64,000 bases of DNA from the NCBI GenBank assembly GCA_027946555.1, contig JAPEVC010000020.1:1-64000 (forward strand), given 5' to 3'. Under the pieces are notes generated by a model. That model was not told the DNA's origin. It did no database searches and saw only the letters and a program-made list of their open reading frames with translations. This stretch comes from Gnomoniopsis sp. IMI 355080 (taxonomy: Eukaryota; Ascomycota; Sordariomycetes; Diaporthales; Gnomoniaceae). This document shows, piece by piece, positions 1 to 11,648 of the stretch. Numbering within the stretch: the stretch's first letter is position 1; the number at the start of each line of letters is the position of its first letter. A program made the translations under genes and the position numbers.

Positions 1-2247
1 CCCCCCCCCCCTTCTTCGACGAAGAGTCTGGACGCCATCTACAGCTGACATCAGGGGCCGGCTCCCCAGCGATACCGAAAGCGTCGGAAGCAGTAGCCCA
101 AAGCAGATCGTGCCTTGGGGCCCTTGCAGATGGTGGAGCAGGGGCGGCAGGGGCACATGGCGTCGAAATGCATGCACAGGGGCTAATGGGCATGGGCTAC
201 GGACTCCAGCAGGCGCACATCCATCAATATGCGAACACCTTCGCCGGCCGTTGTTTCATGGCCTGTCGTGGCCCGCCGCCCAGTTGGACGGACTCCAGTT
301 GGAGGACTCTTGTGTGCAAGAACAGTTCCCATGACCGCCATGGTGCCTAGATCCTCTCTGTAATTCATCTCAGGACGACGACCGTAGCTGACGACGCCTT
401 CTCAGACCCACAGGCGACATGTCTGTGCAGACTCGCAGCGAGTCACGGTCTACCAACTATCCCATGCTTCTTACCGTGACCTCTCAGCGTTGGATTCCCA
501 TTTCCGACCCGAAGCGATGGGCCCCAACACAGACCAGACATCGCGTACAAACAATCCTTGGCCTGGGGAACAACCGAACCTCCTTGAACTTAATTGACCT
601 TCCCAGCACATACACGTTCCGTCACCACTTTAGACGACGTAGGAGCAGGTTGCGGGTTTTTTTGGTGATACAAAATTGGCTGAGATAATTTGTTATGGCT
701 ATTGGTGGCCTACCGCACGTCCGCAAAGGTGTCGTCTTGACAGAAAGATCCGAGCGCTGCATGTCGACGTGGTAATGCAGAAAGTGAGGTCACATTTATT
801 GTTGGTGCCACTCCTGATCGTAAGAAGCATCTGTTCTCGCCGTTGGTTCGTACCGTTTTTCTCAGGGGCGTATTATTGGACGATGCATCATTAGCCCTCC
901 AAATCGCAAATGCGACGCATTTGTTGCATTGTTGGTGGATGCCCACCGATTGACTTACTGCCTTATTACCGCTGCCTTGGAAATGTCCTCAAGCTTCGGA
1001 CCACTTCATCAGACCACTGGCACGCTCCTTGCTACCGTTTGCGAACAGGACTGTCTCACTTTGGCTTCCAACTCGGCGGAACACTAGACTGCTTCCTCCC
1101 AGGCAGCTCAGGGTTGCGGAACTCATCCCGTTCAGACGCTCCTCGTTCTCCAAGTGGTATTTTGCTGCTGACGTTCCTCCGCCGTATTCGCGCTGGGCAC
1201 CTCTTTCTCTACCAATCTATTTCTCCTAGCGGCCGTTTTGAGCCCATTTCGCAAATTTGACAGGCCGCTTTGGGAGGCCTGAAGTTCTCAACGTGCAGGT
1301 AGCCCCGGATCGTTTAGTTCCTCCTGGACTACTGCAGAAATCAATTTGTTTTTTTACCGGCTAGAGTCGCTACTGGCAGCAGCCCCAGCTTACGACTCGT
1401 GTATCGACGACGTACCTCGGGCGAAGTCCACTACGCGGACAACCGATGTATCCTCACCTAACGCTGGCTGGATCCAGGGGCCGCTACCACGCTGGTACAA
1501 AGCCATCTACAAATTCTTTGTACCTGGACTCACAATGTCACCTAGGCTTGATTCGGAAATTCAGGCCTGCCCTTACCCATTCTATTTTATTACCTGCTCC
1601 CCATTTTTTCTTCTTCGTCACTCTGATCTTGGCTCCACTTTGTCTGGACTGACGGACTAGGTGCGAGAAATCGCGAGCCGCCCCTTTGACGGCCCGTGGA
1701 AACGGTCTGCCTGTCTTGTTTGGCCTGTCTGCCCAGTGCCTGGCTTGCACGGTGGTCAACCCTTCAAAGACGGCCTCTCGGCCAGTTGTCCGCTTGTTGA
1801 CGACCCAGCCGTGACCTTATTTCTCCCAGGCTCGCCCCTGTTGCGCCAAGTCTGGGTTCTTTTGACATCCAATGTGCTGTTGCGGCTCCACATGGTCGTT
1901 TGGCACTTTATATCTCACCATTGGGGGCTGGACCATCGACATATCATTACCTTCACTGCTAATCCCGTTGGCTAGTCTGTCTGGGATACCTTCTCCATAA
2001 CAAGGCTCTTCTCCCACGTTATTGGGCCTCGGGACCTGCATAAGACTTTACGATCTTGCGAGTGGGTAGGGAGGGTCTTTACAACACCCGCCTGCCTCCT
2101 GTTCTCATTCGCATTTCCTTTGCTTATTATGCATGCAGTCGACAGCAGGCTAGTGCTAAATTTGTACATTCGGATTTCATAACGTCCTGCATACAAAACT
2201 GCCTGCCTCTTTCATAATCTTCGCCCGAAGGTCTTCTTCCCTTCGCC
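1..2247. other. 5' flank of the PH-domain gene, no gene seen
   Basis: No open frame here has a recognisable domain or a convincing start. The stretch from about 1 to 1.7 kb is pyrimidine-rich on the + strand with many short overlapping frames, as in a fungal promoter or long 5' leader. It starts with a run of C. The last part leads directly into the start of the PH-domain gene, so a leader exon or 5' UTR intron could lie here. Confidence 0.5.
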
Positions 2248-4286
2248 ATGTCGCGACCACGAGGCAGGTCAACCACATGCGTGATCATGGAGGGCTACCT
2301 AACGATTCCTCCGGACCGGGGCACAATCCTAGGCCGAGCCATTTGGAAGGTTTGTCCGCTCACCGTTGCTAAAAGCTCTACTGAACAGACAGTACTAACG
2401 TGGGGAGGACAGACTCGATATGTGGTCATCGGAAGCGCGCAAGGGGAGGTTGATGATGGGAAAAGCCGGTCCAGTATGTCCGATGGCATCACATACCTTT
2501 CGATATACAAAAACCCGGTACGGAATGCCCATGCAAGCCCTGCGGCGGCTAGAAGACTAGCATAGGAACTGATCACTTATCTTTACAGGATGATTGGGAG
2601 CCCTCGCAGCAATATGCTGTCAACAATATCACAAGCTGTCAAGTTCAAATGGTTGCACACCGCAAGCAAGGACCCGTCTTGCCAACCCTTATCATCACCA
2701 TTACTCCCGATCCGGCCACAGAGAAATTGCGCAAGCGCAGGTCGAGCAGGGCTGCGACGCTGGTCTCCAATAAAGACAACGGTCCGACTACATTATGGTT
2801 CCGAACCGAGGGCGAATCTTCGAGGCTTTACGAATGGGCAAGAAGCATTCAGCTCGTGACACAACCCGCTATTCCAGACAACCTACCCATGAGTCCAATG
2901 AGTCCCATCAGTCCCATGACTCCAGCATCACCGTCTTTCCAGAACCCTTTCGTTGCGTTCACTCCTCGAGAAGGTTGCGAATTTTCTCCCTTGAGCTCGG
3001 CAAGGCCGCCGAGCGCTCCCAAAGTGACTCTGCACCACAAAGCATCCTCGTCATTACATGTCCACCGCGAAAGACCACTGACGATTTCTGGCACCCCGAG
3101 CCTGCGTTCAAGATGCAGCGATTTGTCTTCACTGATCAGTTATAACGCAAATGCTACTACGACACAAAGCTATGCTTCCAACCTCCCACACGAATTCTCA
3201 ACATCCAGCGAAACAGACGCAGAGCTTTTCGGGTGGACGTCGGCGCAAGGACGAGGACGGTCGTCAGTCTTGCAATCTCCAGCGCGGACAGTTCGCGACA
3301 GCGTAGACTCGGATCCTCCGCTGTCTCCGGCAGCTATACTGGATTCCGGCTCACCGCCCGGCCCACGTGAGACAATCTTGGATCGGGCCTTCCAGCTGAA
3401 ATATATCCCAGGCTCGGATCAGACGGTTCCAGGCGAAGAAAAATTGAGCTCCCTGGCTCGCTTCGAGGCCCTGATGAAGCAGGCCGATGAGAAGAGACAG
3501 TCGAGGACCCGTCCGGTACGGCCGATGAGCGTGAAAGAACAGCTCGAACTCAAGAGTGCGTGGGACATGGACGATTCCGACGAGGAAGACTCGGACTCGG
3601 ACTCGGCCGACACCGAAGAAGAGTTTTCAGCGGATCAGGACACCGCTGACGACCCGAACAGTATAAGGCCTTTATCACGAAGAACAGCCAACTTCCCTGG
3701 AAATCCACAAACCCCGACCCAATCACCACGAGGCACCGCCGGTCCTAGGTCCCCTCTCGCCCTCAATTCCGAGACCCTCGCGGTCCTCAGCTCAGGAAAC
3801 CCGCATGATAGACCGAGTGATAGGCCAAGGCTTGCTCACAGAATGCACTCCACCATGGACAGCCTGAGTCTTGGCACCCAGGCGTTATCCCTCGAGACCT
3901 CGCCTGGCAAGAGCAGCATTGAATCCAACGAGTCGTGGGAGACCAGCGGACTGAACCCTTCTGCCGCGTATCGGACGAGCACGATCATGGAGGGCCAGCA
4001 GCGGCACTCGACGGCGAGTAGCAATGGCGGTAAGAGGCTCAGCTTCACTGAGTTCACCCGCCGGCTAAGCAACACAGGTAGCATGCTGCTAACCCAGCAG
4101 AGTGGATCATCCGCTGGGGATGCCGCTGACTCACAGGGTCAATCAAGAAGGTCATCGGTCTTGCAGCCTCGTACTGCGCCGTCAGTACTCTCTTCGCCGA
4201 GGGGTGAGGTCACGGATCGCAGTGAGAAGTGCAAGAGCTGGCGCAACAGTGTCGGCATGTTCGGCAACGAAGGTGGCTTTCTGTGA
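2248..4286 (+). CDS. PH-domain protein with long disordered tail
   Basis: The model is three exons, 2248-2349, 2413-2517 and 2589-4286, giving about 634 residues. The N-terminus reads as a pleckstrin-homology domain at about residues 14-157: it opens with EGYLTIPPDRG, continues RYVVIG and YLSIYK, and ends in the C-terminal helix LYEWARSIQ. Intron 1 is 63 nt with GTTTGT, a TACTAACG branch site and ACAG. It is a multiple of three without a stop, so it would be read through if ignored, but removing it joins AIWK directly to TRYVVIG as PH strand order requires. Intron 2 (2518-2588) joins two phase-0 exons. The remaining 480 residues are Ser/Pro-rich and low complexity, with an SPMSPISPM repeat and an acidic DSDEEDSDSDS patch. 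PH domains bind phosphoinositides or proteins, so a membrane or cortical role is inferred. The exact family is not recognised. A further upstream coding exon is possible. Confidence 0.8.
2350..2412 (+). other. In-frame intron 1 of the PH-domain gene
   Basis: The 63-nt intron starts GTTTGT, carries a perfect TACTAAC branch site and ends GGACAG. It has no stop in the coding frame, so frame analysis alone would keep it as 21 spurious residues in the middle of the PH domain. Confidence 0.8.
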
Positions 4287-5263
4287 GGACATTTAAGGTT
4301 TTTTTCTGCGCAACTTCCACGCCGGGATCACCCCGACTTTGAATCACGCCCATTTCCCATCGCACAAGAGTTGTCTTGTCCAACTCCTGGAAAATATCTC
4401 GAAACACTTCGTCACCGCTACACTATCTGCACACATTTTTTGTGGACTATCGCCCCTTTAATACACATCCTGCATATTTCACGCGCTCGATAACGACTCA
4501 CGACAACCCTTCTGCCAATATATATACCACAACGAGCAAGGCGTTTACTCACACATCACTGCATCGGTTGGCGGCACAGACAAGTCTGTTGCATCTGCAT
4601 TTTCATCATAATTGTACCGGAACGGGAGTAGAGAGAAGGGTTATAGCGGAGGGAAAGAGAGCCGGTAGAGTCTCACAAGCTATGTTGAATATCGGGCGAT
4701 TCAAATTCCAATCCTGAATTTGCTGCTTCATAGGACAAGGGGGGGTCTTGTGCTATATCACCATTAGGTAGAGTGGAAAAGGAAGCTTGGCGATATCTGT
4801 ATAAAGTAGCTTCTCTCGACGGGCAGGCCACAAGCCGCTTCCTGGTTCGGTAGACGGCGTTCAACATATTTAGCATTCAATTTAGTAGATTTCTTGTAAA
4901 TATAACATTATTACAATCACACATCATGGTCTACGATATCATGGCGTATACTAAGAGCATCGTCCTGATACGCCGACTCGCATTGTGCCTGCTGCAGTGT
5001 TGGGCAGGGAGGCGCTCTCCGAATTCTTTGCATAATCTACACTGCACAAAACACATTATATTGACTCCGAAATGAAAAGGCACATAACAATTCTTAGCAT
5101 TTGCAATTTGTGCAACGCTATAATCACTCGGATATAGCCTGTTGCCCGACTGAAACCTTGTGGGGCAAAGGTGCGGATTCACGTCTGGGAGAGTGGGGCC
5201 ATAGAAAAGTTTTGTCTTGATAATACGACCAAAATTCAAGCCACACAACCAACTAGAACATCC
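4287..5263. other. Intergenic, 3' side of the PH-domain gene
   Basis: This holds the 3' UTR of the PH-domain gene and then AT-rich DNA up to the tRNA. The small frames here have no domain or good start context. No gene is seen. Confidence 0.5.
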
Positions 5264-5346
5264 GGTTGCGTAGTGTAATGGTTATCACATCGGATTCTGA
5301 TTTCTTGAACATTCCGGTAATCTGAGTTCGATTCTCAGCGCGACCT
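5264..5346 (+). tRNA. tRNA-Gln (CTG) with an 11-nt intron
   Basis: It folds as a full cloverleaf. The acceptor GGTTGCG pairs with CGCGACC (one G-T pair). The D arm is GTG/CAC around TAATGGTTAT. The anticodon stem TCGGA pairs with TCCGG. The variable loop is TAAT and the T arm is CTGAG-TTCGATT-CTCAG. The anticodon loop is T-T-C-T-G-A plus a final T, with anticodon CTG (Gln). It is interrupted after the base 3' of the anticodon by TTTCTTGAACA, the standard position for a nuclear tRNA intron. The B box GTTCGATTC is intact. T runs downstream (about 5351-5362 and 5396-5404) would serve as RNA polymerase III terminators. Confidence 0.88.
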
Positions 5347-6050
5347 TCACTTTTGCCTTTTTGTTGCTGGTGTTGGATGCGTGAATGTCTTCCCCCTTTT
5401 TTTTTCTCTCAATTTGTTTTTAAAATTTCGATACAAAAATCGTCAGCAAATGCAGCGCCCAACTTGGGCACATGGTTGGACTGATTTAGATTAAGGCCAG
5501 TATAGAGCAGCATGCACAACGTCAACTTTTTCAACACACTTAATCTCTGCATTTCGGCCGTCAAGAGTTCTCACATATAATACATGTTGTTGTATTCTAT
5601 TGTCAATGCAAGACTACCAGATTTTCATAATAATAAAGTATGAAAAAAAAGGTGGCTATTGTGCAAAATGATATGGAAATCTTGAAGAATCAAGGTTGTC
5701 CCCAACACGCAAAGGACACACATAATATGCTGGTTGGTTGCTGGACATGAAGAGGGTGGAAGTGATATTCCTACTTCACGCCAACAACTTTGAAACTTTC
5801 TGTTCGAGATTGAATGTCCTGATATTTCGGATCCTTCAGACTCAATCACGATAGGATGCATATATGAGGTGAGGGTGGTGGGAGTGAACGGTGGCAGCCT
5901 CTTGTTCTGTACTAACCAAGAACAACCAGCAATGGCACCGCTCACATAACTCCACGATGCCCCCCTCCCGATTCCTCACTTGACATTTCCCATGTTTGAC
6001 CAACTGCTGCCCCTCCTCATCGTCCTGAAGCAGACATGGCGACGGCTTTT
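5347..6050. other. Intergenic between tRNA-Gln and the GH18 gene
   Basis: This holds the polymerase III terminator T runs and the upstream flank of the GH18 gene. A 106-residue minus-strand frame (5625-5945) has no domain and is taken as chance. No gene is seen. Confidence 0.5.
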
Positions 6051-6052
6051 GG

Positions 6053-6060
6053 TATATAAA
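6053..6060 (+). promoter_or_regulatory. TATA box of the GH18 gene
   Basis: TATATAAA sits 148-155 bp before the preferred ATG at 6208 and lies inside the frame that could extend the protein upstream to 5980. Its presence is a reason to treat 5980-6207 as promoter and 5' UTR rather than coding sequence. Confidence 0.55.
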
Positions 6061-6207
6061 ACTCTACTATTCCTCAACCCATCCTTCGTTCTGAAACGGC
6101 TCATCTGGCCTCGCTCGCAACCCCGCTTTCCAGGCTCACTCGCGCCGTCTCACCGTGCTCCTCTACTCAACGAGAAAGCATCCCCACCAGTCCCAGCCTC
6201 AGAAAAC

Positions 6208-7319
6208 ATGGTGCCCGTCCCATCACCCGGCCTCCCCCGGGTCGTCGTCTACTTCCAATCGCACCACAACCCCGACGGCAGCCCCATATCCATTCTTCCC
6301 CTCATCCAAGAACCCGACATCCGCCTCACCCATCTCATGCTTGCAGCCTTTCACATCAATCGCAAGCCCGACCCCACGCAAATCATCACGCTCAATGACA
6401 ATGTCCCCTCGCACCCTTCGTTTGATAATATATGGCGCGAGATCAAGGTCCTCCAGCAGGCCGGCGTCAAGGTGCTCGGCATGCTAGGCGGCGCGGCCAA
6501 GGGCGCATTCGCCAAGGAGACGCTGGACAGCGAGGATGATGCCGTTTTTGAGCGCTACTACGGCGCCGTGAGGGACATGGTGCGGGAGCGCGGGCTGGAT
6601 GGGCTGGATCTGGATGTCGAGGAGCCGTTCAGCCTGGGGGGCGTGATCAAACTCATCGACCGCCTGCGAGCCGACTTTGGCAAGGACTTTGTCATCACCT
6701 TGGCGCCCGTGGCGCCGGCCATGTTGGACGCGAGGCGTAATCTGAGTGGATTTGATTATGAGGCGTTGGAGGTGATGAGAGGCCGGGACATTGCGTTCTA
6801 CAACTGCCAATTTTGTAAGTCGTTCACTGTCGGGCCATACATATCTATACTTTGATTGTGGACGCAACTGACACCTTCTCAGACTGTGGGTGGGGCGACT
6901 GTTCCAATCCGATCCTGTACGAGATGATACTCATGCACGGCTGGGCACCCGAGAAGATTGTCGTGGGCCTTGTCACGAACCCAGCTAATGGATCTGGGTT
7001 CATACCCTTCAACGTCCTCGCCACCGTCATTCCTCTGATGGTGGGCCAGCACAAGAGGTTCGGCGGCGTGATGGGCTGGGAGTATTTCAACTCGTTGCCA
7101 GGCGGAAGGGAGAGGCCATGGGAATGGGCACAGTGGATGACGCGGGTGATGGGTGCGGACCGGACCATGCTGCCCGAGGTGATCGCGCCTGTGGGCAAGA
7201 TCGAGGAGGCGCCGCCTGTGGAGAAGGTCGGGGCAGTAGACGCGGATGAGGATGGGAAGGAGGAGGCGCCGCTGCCGGAGGCGTTCGAGTATCATTCTGA
7301 AGGCCTTTTAGAGGACTGA
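6208..7319 (+). CDS. GH18 glycoside hydrolase (chitinase / ENGase-like)
   Basis: Two exons, 6208-6814 and 6883-7319, give about 347 residues. The intron is GTAAGT...CTCAG with a CAACTGAC branch site and restores FYCGWGDCSNP across the join. The GH18 catalytic signature DxxDxDxE is present as DGLDLDVE at residues 131-138, with E138 as the general acid. The end of the barrel (MGWEYFNS) is also visible. GH18 enzymes cleave beta-1,4 GlcNAc linkages in chitin or in the core of N-glycans. With this start there is no signal peptide, which would fit an intracellular endo-N-acetylglucosaminidase-like role. The frame stays open upstream to an ATG at 5980, adding 76 residues with a hydrophobic stretch. 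The TATA box at 6053 and the good context AAAACATGG favour 6208. The short acidic C-terminus is unremarkable. Confidence 0.85.
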
Positions 7320-10300
7320 AACACCCAGTTCAGAATAGCACGGCATGTGGGGAACCCTTTTTTTCTTCCAGCATTTTCAAACGGATTTGCTGCGTCAAGC
7401 ATGCTGAGAGGGCAGCGTTATATCAATGGTCGGACACGCATATGATTGTTAGAGTGGCGCTTCACAGAATAGACGCATTGATTGGATGCAGATGAAAGCT
7501 TAGGCTGCTTGACATATTGTGATCATGGTATTATTGTCAAAGACATTACCCTGGAGGCTATACTTTTGTGTACATCTAGTACGAATTCAGTACCAAAAGC
7601 CCGAAGGAAGATGAGCTTCTCATTGACAACTTCCTAAACGAGTGCCGTTCCAGGGCCGGCCCCTTGATTGAAAGCCGTTTATTGTACTCATTGGCGTGCG
7701 GAAGGCCCTCGTCAACTTCATAGTGTCCCAGATAACAGGGTCGCTCAAGTTGCCTTGTAGTATTCTTTAATTCGAGTGCATGCACAAACGTGTTTCCAGA
7801 AGATTGTCTTGGTCCCGAAGGACATTGGTGCGTAGCCCAGATATATCCGAGCTGTTCGTTTACAATATTTGCAATATACTTGTAGGATGTTCCTTATCTA
7901 GTGTTAGTGAAGGGGTACTGATGAGGAGTGATCTTGTAGCAGGGGAAGTCATTTTGCAGGGAGTTCTTCACCAGGGATCTAATTTGTAGGCAACATGTCT
8001 CACAAGCCTTGAACCATCCTGAAGCAGGCTGTCACAAAGTACTTAGCCTTGGCTATGACGGAACAAGTGAATCTCGTTGATGGCAGGCCCATCGAGTCCG
8101 AGTTATTCTCGATCCTCGTCTATCCCGAATTTTGGGTTTTGACATTGCTTACAAAACAAGTCATCTTTGCACAATTTGTAATTGGGAACTCGATGGCACC
8201 AGGCCAGGAAACGAGCATAAGTGAGCAGATAGTCTGCCTGAGGCGGAGTACAAACTGTCATACCTCAGGCTCCACGTACCACACCTACACCACACTTATC
8301 TGAGATCTCAACTCCAATGTCTTCGGTCTGCGCTCAAATCGGCCCGGAACGCCGAGGATTGGATGACTGGGCGGATCAAGCAAAACGGCTCGCTGCACAG
8401 CCCGGATGCTGACGCGTGGAAACAGAAAATTCAAGACAGATAACCAAAGTCTTTCTCTAGTGAGTGACATTAGAGCTCGGGATGGATTTGTGGCGTTTCA
8501 AGCCACTAAGCACTGTAAATCAGGAGCAGGATGAGTTAGACGGCCCCCGTCTCTGGGGCCGAAGCTTACATGGGTCAAACGTGGCTCCCTGGACAGAAAT
8601 AACAATGTCAGATGAATTCTGTCATCATGGACAGCGACCTTGGCAGTCTCGTCAACTCAGGTTAATCCCAATGTGTGTACACAATGACAATATGGGGACG
8701 CAAAAGTCGCGGGCGTGCCGACAGCGAGGGCTCCGCCAAACCGGGGAAAGTCGGCGAAATCATTTCAGGTCTTCTGATATGTCTTGCCTGTTCTGCCTGG
8801 TTGGACGCGTTTTGTCAAAAGTACAAGTTGTGGATTACATACTCGAGAGATCACAGTCGCACTTCTGCTGACTCTTGGTCTTGATGGTGGTGCCGGCGGT
8901 GTGAGATACTGTTGCAGGACGGGACATAGCTCTCAGTGGATTACCATGCCATGCGTGGGGGTTTCAAATACATTCTCCATGGGTGCTGTAAATCCGGGAC
9001 AGTCTTTATAATCGCATGTGGCTGTGTGAGCCTCAGGGCATGCTCGCAGGAAATGATGACTGTATTGCCGGGCCGTGGACCGTATCGGTGAAGACTGCAT
9101 GCAGACCGGCGACCACTTCAGGAACCATTGGATCTTTAGCGCTGCTGCAGGTCTTCGTACCACCTTGGTCACCCTGACCACCTTGGCTCATACCGTCGTA
9201 TACAAGCTTGCTAAGCCGGCTCGCTCGTGTGAACAGCCACAATTATGATCTCTGGGGATGGCGCTATGCCAAGGCAGACTAGAAGGCTCCAAGGGCGTTG
9301 ATCTCAAAAGACATCGACGTCGCGTGTGGTGTTGTTGCCGTTACGATGTTCTCGTCGCTATGGCGTCCTTCTCCCCAAGGAGCTGGCGTTTGATCACAAA
9401 GTGCAGATCAGAAAAGACGTCAATCAGCTCCGACATGTCCGCAGAGCCTCAGGAACTGCATTCTCACAAGTGCACATCTTGGACCCCCGGATGATACACA
9501 TCAGCCTTGCCAGTGCCCCAGCTCCATTCAGCCGAGACAAGAAGATGCGACAGCCTGCATTGCTGCAAGCCATGAACGATGACGAGTCCCGTAGGGCTGC
9601 AGATGGTGCTGCGCATGTCGCACGAGAGTCCTGTGCGCAGAAGCGCGCCGAGTACCACGTTGCAGAGAGACATGTGCAGGCTGAGGCTGGGTGGGGCGAG
9701 AATAGGAATTCGCTTCTCTTCCGAGTTTGTTTTGCGAGGTTTGTAGATAGGTATGTGTCGGTGAAGGGATGTCAAGAGCAGCTGCTTACCTAGGTACTTA
9801 CCTACCCAAGCTACCAAGATAGTAATGGCTACGGACTGTACTGCGTAAAGGAGCAGGCACTATTTGCAGCTGTGCTAGGACGAGTCTATGTAAGAAAAGC
9901 GTCGGATACAAGATGACAAATGAGCAAGAGGATAAGTCAAGTGAAAGAACCATTGCTTTCTCGTTCAGATAGATGAATAGCAAAGTTCCGCACGATCCGG
10001 ACATGCTATGCGGGTTGACCCGGTACTGATACGCAATAAAGACGGCGACCCCGTGATCTGCAGAAAGCGTGGTCTCTTGCAAGGGTGCCGTAATAATTTG
10101 TGACGCGGATGTGACTCTTTTCGGCGGTGACTCTTTTTGATGTGCAGGATGGAGACCAGGTTCAGATCCTAATCGGGGCATGACTGATGATAAGACACCA
10201 TGGCTTACTTACGAGGCGTGTGCCTGGTGGGGCTTAGATAATAATATGGACGGAGACGGAGTAAGATTCCATGTCAAAGTCATCTTGCTGCAGTGTCGCC

Positions 10301-11230
10301 TGAGGAAGGGTGGGGGGGTTCCGAGCGTGTCCGATTGTCGCGGTGTGAGAATGGATGGATGTCAAGATGGACAGATAGATGCTCAAGGAACGGCATGGAA
10401 CGACGGGTTTCATCATGTGCACCCGCAGTAAGTACGACAAGAGTACGGACAGGACCTGAACCTCGTCAAGGCACGCGATTCTAAGAACAGAATTGACCCT
10501 AAGATGTCGTCCAATACACGTGGGTCGTCCCAACCACACTAACCCACCTGGCTGGAAAGGATGGCATACCTACAGCACACGGGGCGCTTACAGGACTGCA
10601 GAGTCAGAGCATCCATGTACTGTACCCCAAGGATCACAAGGCCGGATGATCTTCCTGGCACAAAAACATTCAGCCCTACGATGGTCGATCCCCTGCCGTG
10701 ACACTTCAGGTGGACCCCTGATCCTCACCATGCACATGCTACTCTCGCATTTAGGCCCCCAAATATAGCAATCTGTTGGTTCCTCGGACCCCAATCCATG
10801 CAAAGCACTGCCGGGCCAGCCTATTCTTCGCCAGGTCCACGCTGACTCCCGACTTGTCTCTTGTTTCCAAACGTTCCTGTTGGCCCCAAGGCGGATGCCT
10901 AAGCCAGTGGGCCCTCCAATCTCGAATACCACATGGCAAGCAGGGGGTGGGGGGGTGTGAATCCTCCTTTCCCCCCGCTGGACCACACGGCACGCCGCGC
11001 CAGGGCTGCATGCCTGGCGACGGGGAGGCTCATACCCTGGGTCCTTAGGTCATGTTGCTCATCTGGGGAGGCTGTGAGTCCTCCACCGCCTAGTAGCCTA
11101 CCTGCCATCTCATGTATCCACCCCATTCTTGGTCGGCAGCCTGGAGGATGAGGCTGACATTGCGGGATGGAACGGTAGAGTTGGCGTAAGAGCCGGTAGG
11201 AATTATGACTTGAGAACCTTCTCCCTTCTG
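7320..11230. other. Gene-poor stretch of 3.9 kb
   Basis: The first part is the 3' UTR of the GH18 gene. I see no frame with a known domain, and no codon-biased long frame. The best candidates (9326-9793 on +, 9464-9817 and 8933-9242 on -) have no recognisable motif and poor starts. The last kilobase before the repeat-protein gene holds G-rich boxes such as CTGGGG at about 11060, which resemble CreA sites (SYGGRG). Non-coding RNA or distal promoter is possible. Confidence 0.45.
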
Positions 11231-11232
11231 GG

Positions 11233-11238
11233 TATATA
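11233..11238 (+). promoter_or_regulatory. TATA box of the small repeat-protein gene
   Basis: TATATA in the context GGGTATATAAGACC lies about 170 bp before the ATG at 11406. It is followed by a CT- and CA-rich leader (TCTTCCTTTTCCATCATC) typical of strongly expressed fungal genes. Confidence 0.6.
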
Positions 11239-11405
11239 AGACCAGAGGGTCTCCTGCCTTGAATATCAGTCTTCCTTTTCCATCATCAGCATCAAACAAT
11301 CTCATCAAACACTTCAAGCCTTCAAGCACACTAAAACAAGCTCGCTATACTTCACACCTTCCTCTCAAACAACCTCAGTCTCATCAACCCAATCCAACCA
11401 ACAAA

Positions 11406-11648
11406 ATGGCCGTCTACACCACCTTCAACAACGAGCGCCCCATGCTCTTCGGCCGCAGTGGCTACAACAACAAGCCTAACGGCGGTGACGATGAGGATAA
11501 GAACCAGGGTCGCAGCGGCTATAACTCCAAGCCCAATGGTGGCGACGACGACGACGACAACAAGAACCACGGCCGCTCGGGGTACAACTCCAAGCCCGAT
11601 GGCTCCGACGACAGCGAAGAGAAGAAGAGGTCTTTGAACTTTGCATAA
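11406..11648 (+). CDS. Small hydrophilic protein with three GRSGYNSKP repeats
   Basis: A single exon encodes 80 residues, starting in excellent context (CAACAAAATGGCC). After a 15-residue leader (MAVYTTFNNERPMLF) come three tandem units of 19-21 residues. Each opens with GRSGYN[N/S]KP[N/D]G[G/S]DD and ends in an acidic/Asn spacer (EDKNQ, DDDNKNH, SEEKKR). The protein closes with SLNFA. There is no signal peptide or membrane segment. The repeats differ at the DNA level, mostly by synonymous or conservative changes, so they are under constraint and not a recent microsatellite. A TATA box and a clean leader support real, strong expression. The family is not recognised. It could be a stress or conidiation-type small disordered protein. 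A secreted ribosomal peptide precursor is less likely because there is no signal peptide and only one dibasic site (KKR near the end). Confidence 0.75.
   Translation: MAVYTTFNNERPMLFGRSGYNNKPNGGDDEDKNQGRSGYNSKPNGGDDDDDNKNHGRSGYNSKPDGSDDSEEKKRSLNFA

Noticed and set aside
9326..9817. Overlapping + and - frames of 155 and 117 codons
   Set aside because: Neither has a recognisable motif or start context, and both cannot be real.
11406..11648. Idea that the small repeat protein is a secreted Kex2-processed peptide (dikaritin-type) precursor
   Set aside because: No signal peptide, no dibasic site between repeats and no tailoring genes (UstY-like or oxidase) nearby.
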